Assembly (NCBI GenBank): GCA_030832235.1
Contig: JAURJO010000060.1
Span: 1 to 9,863 of the forward strand
Length of the DNA stretch: 9,863 bases
Direction: 5' to 3'
From: Verrucomicrobiota bacterium
Lineage (GTDB): Bacteria > Verrucomicrobiota > Verrucomicrobiia > Opitutales > Opitutaceae
Shown here: in pieces, positions 1-5,731 of the stretch
How the letters are laid out: each line of letters opens with the position of its first letter
How positions within the stretch are numbered: position 1 is the stretch's first letter
Notes under the pieces: model-generated
What the model saw: the letters and a program-made list of their open reading frames with translations, nothing else
Databases searched by the model: none
Told to the model about the DNA's origin: nothing
Made by a program: the position numbers and the translations under genes

Positions 1-1
1 C

Positions 2-1024
2 GGAGCGGCGCTGCAGTGGATCAAGGACGGTCGGGCGATCTCCGGGGCGACCCGTTCAAATCTGACGCTGCGCGCCGCGGGAGCTGCGACCGCGGGAACA
101 TACTGGGTTATCGTGTCCTCCACTGGCGCTCCAACGCTCAGCAACGCCCTTGTGGTTGCCGTGGAATCCCTGCCGCCGTCGCGCTTGGTGAACCTTTCCG
201 TGCTGACAACCCTTGCTCCGGGAGAAACCGCGACGCTGGGCACGGTACTGGGAGGGACAGGCTCCAGCGGAACGCGACCTGTATTGGCGCGCGTCGCGGG
301 ACCGGCGCTCAACGCATTCGGGGTGACCGGAGTGGCGCCGGACCCCGCGCTGCGCCTCAACCGCACGGGAGGAGCGGCCGCGATCGAGTTGGCCGGCAAC
401 AGCGACTGGGGCGGCGACGCAACCCTCACCGCGGTGATGGCACAGACCGGGGCATTCGCTTGGCAGGATCCGAAGTCACGGGATGCCGCACTCCATGCCT
501 CGGCGCTGGCACCAGGCAATTACACCATGCAGGCATGGGAGGCAGGAGGGCGCGGTGGAGCGGTTTTGCTGGAGCTTTACGATGCCGGGTCGGATCCAAG
601 TGGTGGTGTGCCGCGACTGATAAACCTTTCCGTGCTGAAGCAGATTTCATCCGGCGAGGCATTGACCGCGGGCTTTGTCATTTCCGGCGGACAATCGCGG
701 CGGGTCCTTGTTCGGGCCGTGGGCCCTACGTTGGGGTCGGCGCCATTCGGGGTGAGCGATACGTTGGCGGATCCGCGCATCGACCTGAGAAAAGGACAGG
801 TGCTGGAGGCCTCCAACGATGACTGGGCGGTTCCCTCTGGGAGCACGGCGGGAGCGCCGTTGTTGGCGGAAACAGCGGCGCAGGTCGGTGCATTTCCACT
901 TATCGCCGGCTCCAAGGACGCCGCGCTGCTGGTGAATCTGGCGCCGGGAAATTACACGGCGGAAGTGAGAGGCGCCCCTGGAACCGCCGGATTGGTCTTA
1001 GTGGAAGTCTACGAAGCGCCATGA
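2..1024 (+). CDS. C-terminal part of a secreted Ig-like protein with two tandem ~136-aa repeat domains (5' end outside window)
   Basis: The frame is open from the left edge to the TGA at 1022-1024, so only the C-terminal ~340 residues are present. The first ~55 residues look like the end of an Ig-like (I-set type) domain: a 'LQWIKDG' strand, a 'SNLTL' strand and an 'AGTYWVIV' strand follow the usual bacterial Ig-like pattern. Two homologous repeats follow, each opening with R-L-(V/I)-N-L-S-V-L and ending in L-(L/V)-E-(L/V)-Y-(D/E)-A. Shared landmarks are R-A-V-G-P-T-L-G (A-R-V-A-G-P-A-L in copy 1), a (N-S-D-W / N-D-D-W) turn, Q-V/T-GAF, K-(S-R)-D-AAL and L-APGNYT. I know this repeat from large exported Verrucomicrobia/Opitutaceae proteins, where its function is not established. 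The protein stops right after repeat 2, with no anchor, LPXTG or PEP-CTERM motif visible. It is convergent with the TSP3 gene, 51 bp away. An ATG at 113 is internal and should not be taken as the start. Confidence 0.85.
   Translation, partial: GAALQWIKDGRAISGATRSNLTLRAAGAATAGTYWVIVSSTGAPTLSNALVVAVESLPPSRLVNLSVLTTLAPGETATLGTVLGGTGSSGTRPVLARVAGPALNAFGVTGVAPDPALRLNRTGGAAAIELAGNSDWGGDATLTAVMAQTGAFAWQDPKSRDAALHASALAPGNYTMQAWEAGGRGGAVLLELYDAGSDPSGGVPRLINLSVLKQISSGEALTAGFVISGGQSRRVLVRAVGPTLGSAPFGVSDTLADPRIDLRKGQVLEASNDDWAVPSGSTAGAPLLAETAAQVGAFPLIAGSKDAALLVNLAPGNYTAEVRGAPGTAGLVLVEVYEAP
182..586 (+). repeat. Copy 1 of the ~135-aa C-terminal repeat domain
   Basis: It starts at the codon for R in RLVNLSVL and ends at LELYDA. 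It is the more diverged copy: the second half of the glycine-rich loop is longer than in copy 2, and it reads NSDWGG where copy 2 reads NDDW. The copies share short nucleotide blocks such as aacctttccgtgctg (193-207 region and its counterpart near 625), suggesting an old internal duplication. Confidence 0.7.
614..1021 (+). repeat. Copy 2 of the ~136-aa C-terminal repeat domain
   Basis: It starts at RLINLSVL and runs to the last residues, LVEVYEAP. It keeps the fuller form of the family pattern: GFVISGG, RRVLVRAVGPTLG, LADPRIDL, ASNDDW, AQVGAFPL, GSKDAAL, LAPGNYTAEV. A 27-bp spacer encoding GSDPSGGVP separates it from copy 1. Confidence 0.7.
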
Positions 1025-1075
1025 GTGCTTCCGCGATGCTCAACGCACGCGCTTCACGACAGCCCGTAAGCACAC

Positions 1076-2095
1076 TCAGAGGCCGAGGATCGCCTTCAGC
1101 AGCGTTTGCAGGAGTGTGATCGGGTTGGCTGATCCGCCCGAAGAGCTCGGGGGACCGCCGGAGGGGCTGCCGGGAGAACCGGGTTGGCCGCTCTGGCTGC
1201 TAGAAGAACTGCTCTGCTGTCCGGAGCCCATGCTCTGCTGCGAGCCGGGCTGACCTTGCGCGCCGGATTGCGCCATCCGGCCGTTCTGCCCGGATTGCTG
1301 GGACCCGCGCTGGCTCGGTTGACCAAGGCCGGCGACTTGCTGCTGGCCTTGCTGACCGGCCCCGACGGGCTGACCGGACGCGCCATCACCCGCTTGTCCG
1401 CCGGCTTCGCGCCCGTCCCTGCCGGCGGAGGCTTGTTTACCACCGGCTCCGTCCTTGCCGCCACCTTCCTGGCCCGCTTTCGCCACATTACCGTCGGCGC
1501 CGGAGCCGCGCAGTTTCTCGTCCATCGCGCCGTAAGGGTAATCATCCTGCGCATTCGGAATGCCGTCCCCGTCGACGTCCGGGTCCTGATCGTTCGGGAT
1601 GCCGTCGCCGTCCATGTCGTTGTCGAGGGCGTTGGGAATGCCATCGCCGTCAAGATCGCCATCGGGGCCGCTTTTTCCGTCGGCCGACATCCGCGCCTTA
1701 CCCTCGCCGGTCCCGGTGCCGTCAGCCCCGCGGCCGTACACGTTGCTGAAACTGAAGCGCACGAAGTCCACTTGGCTCGAAGCCAGCGACGGCCGGTTGC
1801 GGATGGCGGCGTCGCGGACGGTTTCCATCTCCCACTTCCGCTTGCGCGCCTCCTCGCGGTCGGCGACGGGACCGAAAAGATAGGTGAGATTCTCGTGCCG
1901 GTAGCGCACGTACCAACCCTCGTCGCTGGGCCCGAGTCCGGATGCGTTGATGCCGGGGTATTTCTGGCGGAACTCGTCGGCGGGAAGATTCCAAAGGTCC
2001 TCGATGGCGCCGATCGGATAAATGCTGGTCGCGCCCGGCAGCGGCGCGACGGCCGCGAGGACCAGCAGGAAGAGTCGGATAATTCCAGTCTTCAA
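1076..2095 (-). CDS. Secreted protein with thrombospondin type 3 (calcium-binding) repeats and Gly/Ser/Gln linker
   Basis: 339 residues. Residues 1-22 form a signal peptide (MKTGIIRLFLLVLAAVAPLPGA, split as a short basic start, hydrophobic core and small residues before T23). Residues ~25-125 are a globular region I do not recognise, with the motif GWYVRYRHENLTYLFGP. Residues 145-186 hold three D-x-D-G-D-G-I-P-N units spaced exactly 13 residues apart, the signature of TSP3 repeats that bind Ca2+. Residues ~190-323 are low-complexity Gly/Ser/Gln with a run of six serines. The last 16 residues (from N324: NPITLLQTLLKAILGL) are a hydrophobic, probably helical tail. The start is TTG at 2095; no in-frame ATG, GTG or longer TTG exists upstream, and the signal peptide fits this start. 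I see no Shine-Dalgarno in the 23-nt gap after the preceding gene, so expression may depend on coupling. Last gene of the operon 4556-1076. A surface or periplasmic structural role is inference. Confidence 0.8.
   Translation of the reverse strand: MKTGIIRLFLLVLAAVAPLPGATSIYPIGAIEDLWNLPADEFRQKYPGINASGLGPSDEGWYVRYRHENLTYLFGPVADREEARKRKWEMETVRDAAIRNRPSLASSQVDFVRFSFSNVYGRGADGTGTGEGKARMSADGKSGPDGDLDGDGIPNALDNDMDGDGIPNDQDPDVDGDGIPNAQDDYPYGAMDEKLRGSGADGNVAKAGQEGGGKDGAGGKQASAGRDGREAGGQAGDGASGQPVGAGQQGQQQVAGLGQPSQRGSQQSGQNGRMAQSGAQGQPGSQQSMGSGQQSSSSSSQSGQPGSPGSPSGGPPSSSGGSANPITLLQTLLKAILGL
1538..1663 (-). repeat. Three 39-nt repeat units encoding DGDGIPN (TSP3 calcium sites)
   Basis: Units encode DGDGIPN at residues 149-155, 162-168 and 175-181 of the 1076-2095 protein, with a 13-residue (39-nt) period and intervening NDxDP-type acidic residues. 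The nucleotide copies differ at third positions, so the array looks protein-selected, not newly expanded. Confidence 0.85.
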
Positions 2096-2118
2096 AGGCG
2101 TTAGGAGCGAAAGCGGCT

Positions 2119-2850
2119 TCAGAGCCCGGCGGGGATCGAGCGCCCCTTTTCCGTGCGATTGGGGCTTTGCTTGCCGGTCGGCCCTTTGCCGCCGGTGCCC
2201 GTACCCTTCTCGTAAACCTGCGTGTTTTGGTTGGCCGCCTGTTGGGCGCCCACGACGCCGGACATCGCCTGCTGGTTCTGGGGAATCCGCATGGCGGCGT
2301 CCCCGATCGCCACCTGCGGCGGTTTTTGCGGTCCGCCTTCGGCTCCCACCGCGCCCGAAGCATCACCGCCTAATTGCGCGACCTTCATGCCTTCCGGCTT
2401 CGCGTTGGGATCACCAGCCGTGGGCGAGCCACCCGGGCCCTCCTTGCCTTCCGGCCCCGCCCCCTGCCCTTGCGGTCCCTGCTTCCCGGTTCCTGCGACA
2501 CCCGGTTGCCCCGCTTGCCCGCCGGCTCCGGACTGCCCCGAACCTCCCGACTGCGCCTGCTGCTTTTCCGGCTCTCCAGCTCCAGCACCACCAGCCTTGT
2601 CCTTCTTGCCGTCCTCTTCGCCGGGGAGCTCAAAATCGCCGATCATCCCGAACTCCCCCTTCTTCTCGGCGGCCGCCTTGGAACCATCGAGTAAAGCGGG
2701 ATCGGGCAGCGGCCCCCGGGCGGAAGCTCCGGTGCGGCCGGGCGGCAAGCGCTCGGCCGACGTGGCAGGACGCGCGGATTCCGCGGCGAACAGCGCCGCG
2801 CCGGCGAGGAGAGAAAACGCTACGACCGGCAGGCGCATGAACGGGATCAT
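2119..2850 (-). CDS. Secreted Gly/Gln-rich low-complexity protein
   Basis: 243 residues with no recognisable enzymatic domain. Residues 1-~23 are a signal peptide (hydrophobic core VVAFSLLAGAALFAA, then ESA). A short acidic segment, KGEFGMIGDFELPGEE (residues 64-79), is the only part that looks like a conserved motif. Residues ~86-175 are dominated by Gly, Gln, Ala, Pro and Glu, with short collagen-like G-x-x runs around residues 111-140. The tail is Gln/Asn- then Lys/Gly-rich. The start ATG at 2850 overlaps the TGA of the upstream TPR gene (ATGA), and AAAGG lies 7 nt before it inside that gene, which favours this start over the second Met at residue 5. The protein resembles the linker of the downstream TSP3 protein in composition, so the two may work in the same extracytoplasmic structure. 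Real but functionally unassigned. Confidence 0.75.
   Translation of the reverse strand: MIPFMRLPVVAFSLLAGAALFAAESARPATSAERLPPGRTGASARGPLPDPALLDGSKAAAEKKGEFGMIGDFELPGEEDGKKDKAGGAGAGEPEKQQAQSGGSGQSGAGGQAGQPGVAGTGKQGPQGQGAGPEGKEGPGGSPTAGDPNAKPEGMKVAQLGGDASGAVGAEGGPQKPPQVAIGDAAMRIPQNQQAMSGVVGAQQAANQNTQVYEKGTGTGGKGPTGKQSPNRTEKGRSIPAGL
2847..2850 (-). promoter_or_regulatory. ATGA stop/start overlap (translational coupling)
   Basis: The TGA ending the TPR gene (2849-2847) shares bases with the ATG of the Gly-rich gene (2850-2848). With the AAAGG ribosome site at 2862-2858, this indicates coupled translation and places the two genes on one transcript. Confidence 0.8.
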
Positions 2851-4556
2851 TTGTCGGCCTTTACCGTGCAGATCACCGAGACTTCCGGGGCCGGCATGCC
2901 GCCGCGCACCTGGAGCAGCATGACGACGTCACGGTAACCGCGCCGGCGCCCCACCACCTCATAGTTGCCCGGGAGGATCTTGATGGTCTCGGTCTGGAGC
3001 TTTTTCGGCGCGCGGAAATTCGTGATCTGCACCCAGGTCTCGTCGTCGGACTTGAATGTCACATCCACCGGCGTGTTCTGCGCCATGAGCAGTGCCTGCA
3101 GCTGCTGCACGCGGTCGCTCGCCTGGAGGTAGGCGGGCTTGACCGCCATGGCCTCGTTGAAGCGGCGGATGGCGCCCTGGAAGTCGGCTTTGTTGGCCAA
3201 CTGGTCCGCAGCCTCGATGTAGCGCTCGTACTGGAGCAACGCGCGGATCACGGTGCCGGTGCGCTTGTATCCATCCTTGGCCTCGGCGTGATCGGGATCG
3301 AGTTGGAGGGTCTCATTAAACGCGGCGCGGGCCTCGTTCCACTGGAACGCCTTCTCGTGCTCGAACGCGCGGGCCAGCGCCTTCTGCACCGACTCACGAT
3401 GGGCGCTCTCGCGGGCCGACTTCAGCTGCGCCTGAACCTCCGTCCTTTGCGGATAGACCTTCAGGGCGTTTTGCAGCTCAGCGATGGCCTTGTTCCAGTC
3501 GCGCACCTTGAGCGCCTCGTCCGCGGCGGCCTTCGCCTCCGCGAAACGTGTTTCCTTCTCCAAGCGCGCCGCGCGGGACTGGCCCTCCTGCGCGGCGGCG
3601 GAAAATCCATCCAAGGCGAATGCCTTCTTGTAGGACTCCGCCGCGTCGGCGAACCGCCGGTCCTTCTCGAGCTGCGCCCCCTGCTGGAGCAGCGCGTACA
3701 CCCGATCGATGTTTTCGGCGCGCTTCAGTCCGAGCGTGGCGGCCTCATTGCCCGGCGCCTTTTCCATCACCTGCTGGAACGCCTTGCGGGCGGCATCCTT
3801 CTCACCGGCGGCGAGCGCCTTCTGGCCGGCGAGCAGATTGTCGCGCACGAACGCCTGCAGCACCTGCTCCGCTTGCTTGAGCTCGGCGAAGCCGCGGTCG
3901 AAGACCTGCTTCGCGCCGGTGAAATTGCCGTCGGTCATCAGCTGGCGACCAGCTCCCGCGGCCTCGAACGCCGCCTCCAGGCGCCCGGGCGCGAGCGCCC
4001 GCGCGACCTCGAGGTCCTTCACCCGCAGCAGGATCGCGTCGTAGGCCTGCCGCGCCTCACCCTTGGCCTTCACGTTACGCGAAAACGCGTCGATGTCCTG
4101 GTTGAGCGTCTCGAGCAGGCCGAAGGCGCGCGCGAACTCGTGGGCCTTCATGAGCGCGTCGCTCTGCGTGAACGACTTTTCCATCACGATCAGCTGCTCG
4201 AGCTGCGACGGGTGATCCGTCGGCAGGCGGCGCAATTCCTTCAGCGCCTTCGAGGCGAGCTCGAACGCCTGCTCTGCCTTGGCCCGGCTGATGAACGCCG
4301 AGCTGGCGCCTTCCACCGTCGGCGCGGCCGCCACGGTCTCGGCGGCGCGCGGCCGGAGGACGTCGGGGCCCCAGACCAGCTTGATTCCGCGGATCACCAG
4401 ACCGGCGACGAGCAACAGGCCGAACAGCCCGCCCGCCGACCACGCTGCGATGCGTGGCCATGTCCAGCGGCGACGCTCCTCCTGCTTTCCCGCGTCCGGA
4501 TTCCAATGAATGACCCGGCGTTTCTTACCCGCGTTGACTTCGTTTTCGTCGGCCAT
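2847..4556 (-). CDS. Single-pass membrane TPR protein with C-terminal PEGA-like domain
   Basis: 569 residues from the ATG at 4556. The frame stays open further upstream to 4784, but that stretch reads as non-protein-like sequence and would overlap the M48 start, so MADENEVNAG is the sensible N-terminus. Layout: a basic cytoplasmic head (residues 1-35, KKRR and ERRRWTW), one membrane segment (about 36-57, AAWSAGGLFGLLLVAGLVI), then a long helical region (about 85-490) of TPR-like units. Typical TPR pieces include 'GEKDAARKAFQQVMEKAPGN' (251-270), 'RFADAAESYKKAFALD' (301-316), 'DWNKAIAELQNALKVYP' (353-369), 'FQWNEARAAFNETLQLDP' (404-421) and 'DFQGAIRRFNEAMAVKP' (458-474). Residues ~497-566 form a small beta domain with PEGA-like features (VDVTFKSDDETWVQIT, ILPGNYEVVGRRRGYRD). 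The topology puts the repeats in the periplasm, suggesting a scaffold for the two exported proteins encoded after it. No Shine-Dalgarno is visible. The specific function is unknown. Confidence 0.85.
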   Translation of the reverse strand: MADENEVNAGKKRRVIHWNPDAGKQEERRRWTWPRIAAWSAGGLFGLLLVAGLVIRGIKLVWGPDVLRPRAAETVAAAPTVEGASSAFISRAKAEQAFELASKALKELRRLPTDHPSQLEQLIVMEKSFTQSDALMKAHEFARAFGLLETLNQDIDAFSRNVKAKGEARQAYDAILLRVKDLEVARALAPGRLEAAFEAAGAGRQLMTDGNFTGAKQVFDRGFAELKQAEQVLQAFVRDNLLAGQKALAAGEKDAARKAFQQVMEKAPGNEAATLGLKRAENIDRVYALLQQGAQLEKDRRFADAAESYKKAFALDGFSAAAQEGQSRAARLEKETRFAEAKAAADEALKVRDWNKAIAELQNALKVYPQRTEVQAQLKSARESAHRESVQKALARAFEHEKAFQWNEARAAFNETLQLDPDHAEAKDGYKRTGTVIRALLQYERYIEAADQLANKADFQGAIRRFNEAMAVKPAYLQASDRVQQLQALLMAQNTPVDVTFKSDDETWVQITNFRAPKKLQTETIKILPGNYEVVGRRRGYRDVVMLLQVRGGMPAPEVSVICTVKADK

Positions 4557-4669
4557 GGCGTGGTGGGAATGACGTTCTGATTGCGCTGCGGTTGGCGGAA
4601 AATGGGTTCCAGACTTTCGGAACCGGGGTTCGTTCCGACATCGAATGAATGGCGAGGATCGGCGAAAAT

Positions 4670-4683
4670 GCAAAGGCCTTTGC
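4670..4683. promoter_or_regulatory. Perfect 14-bp palindrome, candidate operator
   Basis: GCAAAGGCCTTTGC is self-complementary over all 14 bases and lies midway between the two divergent start codons. This is the usual position for a shared regulator site. The regulator is unknown. Confidence 0.4.
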
Positions 4684-4775
4684 CCTACTCGTGATTTCCT
4701 GGAAACAAATGCGCCACCTTCGCGTCCCAAGCTTGCGATTGCCTCCAACCGGCCTACCGGTCCGGTGGCCTCACC

Positions 4776-4780
4776 AAAGG
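4776..4780 (+). promoter_or_regulatory. Ribosome binding site of the M48 gene
   Basis: AAAGG lies 9 nt before the ATG at 4790. It decides this start over an in-frame ATG at 4649, whose extra 47 residues would bury the signal peptide. Confidence 0.6.
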
Positions 4781-4789
4781 TCATCCGCC

Positions 4790-5608
4790 ATGAAGAAGAC
4801 GTCCGTCGCCCAGCTCCTCGTCGCCCTCGCCGCCCTCGTGTTTTCCGCCGGTTGCTACGAAGTTCCCGTGACCGGCCGCCGCGCCATGAACCTCGTCGAC
4901 GACAAGGAGGTCACGAAGATGAGCATCGGGATGTTCGACGACATGAAGCGTCGCTACCGGGTGTCGCGGAACAAGGACCACAACGAGCAGCTGCAGCGCG
5001 TGGGCAGCCGGCTTTCCAAGGTCGTCTTCTGGGACATGCCCGACGCCGACTGGGAATTCATCGTGTTCGACGTGCCGCAAATCAACGCGTTCGCGATGGC
5101 GGGCGGAAAGGTCGGCGTGTTCTCCGGCATCTTCAAGATCGCCAAGACCGATGACCAACTGGCCTCCGTGATCGCCCACGAAATCGCCCACGTCACCGCC
5201 AAGCACGTGCACGAGAAGCTCTCGCGCGAGCTGGCCGTCAGCGCGGTGGGCACCGTCGGCATGGTCGGCGGTATCGTCGGCGGCGCTTCCGGGCTCACGA
5301 TCGACGCGCTGGGTCAGGTCTATGGCCTGACGACAGGCATCAGCGGATTCGCCTTCGACCGCGCCAAGGAAAAGGAAGCCGATTACGTCGGCCTCATGTA
5401 CATGGCGCGCGCCGGGTATGACCCGCAGGAGTCGGTGAAAGTACTGGAGGCCCTCGAAATGGAGTCGGCCAACGACCCGACTCCCCCCGCCCTGCTCTCC
5501 ACGCACCCGACGCACCCCGAACGGATCCTCGCGCTGATGGACGCCATGCCGAAGGCCCTCACCGAGCGCGAGAAGAGCCGCGCCAGCGTCGTTGGCGGCT
5601 CGAAGTAG
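4790..5608 (+). CDS. M48-family zinc metalloprotease, exported, probable lipoprotein
   Basis: 272 residues. The N-terminus is a signal peptide (MKKTSVAQLLVALAALVFSA) ending in S-A-G-C with Cys22, a possible lipobox; Ser at -3 is less usual than Leu/Val, so lipidation is likely but not certain. The zinc site is HEIAH (His130, Glu131, His134), with the third ligand expected at Glu196 in the EKEADYVG helix, as in the BepA/Oma1-type M48 group. After it comes STHPTHPERI (residues 237-246), a conserved feature of that group that includes the histidine region thought to gate the active site in E. coli BepA. A glycine-rich segment (151-169) could associate with the membrane. Length and motif order match small single-domain M48 lipoproteins, without the TPR tail of BepA. 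Expected role: periplasmic quality control of envelope proteins. It is divergent from the membrane TPR operon. All catalytic residues are present, so it is probably active. Confidence 0.92.
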   Translation: MKKTSVAQLLVALAALVFSAGCYEVPVTGRRAMNLVDDKEVTKMSIGMFDDMKRRYRVSRNKDHNEQLQRVGSRLSKVVFWDMPDADWEFIVFDVPQINAFAMAGGKVGVFSGIFKIAKTDDQLASVIAHEIAHVTAKHVHEKLSRELAVSAVGTVGMVGGIVGGASGLTIDALGQVYGLTTGISGFAFDRAKEKEADYVGLMYMARAGYDPQESVKVLEALEMESANDPTPPALLSTHPTHPERILALMDAMPKALTEREKSRASVVGGSK

Positions 5609-5731
5609 AAGCGGTCAACGGCACCGGAATTCGGTCCGGCCGCTAAAAAAATCCGCGACGGGCGGCCACGGCTGCACCGTGGGGTTCAGTCTTGAGCACG
5701 GCGCCGGTCGAATCGAAGGCTAGGCGCACCC

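Larger units (their letters stand above)
4557..4789. promoter_or_regulatory. Divergent intergenic region between TPR operon and M48 protease
   Basis: This 233-bp spacer must hold promoters for both directions, though I see no convincing -35/-10 pair for either. It contains several dyads: GGTTCC (4605-4610) with GGAACC (4619-4624); GAACC (4620-4624) with GGTTC (4627-4631), which competes with the first; a perfect 14-bp palindrome at 4670-4683; and GGCC-t-ACCGG-t-CCGGT-GGCC at 4751-4770, just ahead of the protease ribosome site. These are plausible operators or leader hairpins. That function is inference. Confidence 0.5.

Noticed and set aside
16..822. 268-codon frame overlapping the Ig-like protein in another frame
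   Set aside because: Arg/Gly/Cys-rich shadow; the overlapping frame has Ig-like and tandem repeat structure.
1023..1077. Loose inverted repeat GTGCTT/AAGCAC across the 51-bp convergent gap after the Ig-like gene
   Set aside because: Only 6 bp with a 37-nt loop and no T-tract; indistinguishable from chance.
1184..2104. Long open frame on the plus strand (306 codons) opposite the TSP3 gene
   Set aside because: It mirrors the minus-strand gene, has an Ala/Leu/Arg/Val-rich composition typical of antisense frames in GC-rich DNA, and lacks any domain. The minus frame has a signal peptide and TSP3 repeats.
3288..4580. 430-codon plus-strand open frame opposite the TPR gene
   Set aside because: Its Leu/Arg-rich composition is that of an antisense shadow, while the minus frame has a membrane segment, TPR units and a PEGA-like domain.
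4649..4789. N-terminal extension of the M48 protein from an ATG at 4649
   Set aside because: It would place 47 non-conserved-looking residues before a clear signal peptide; the ATG at 4790 has an AAAGG ribosome site.
5610..5651. Dyad AGCGG/CCGCT after the M48 gene followed by seven A residues, considered as a terminator
   Set aside because: An intrinsic terminator on the plus strand needs a T-run after the stem; here it is A7. On the minus strand the T7 would precede the stem. The wrong order excludes it for either direction.
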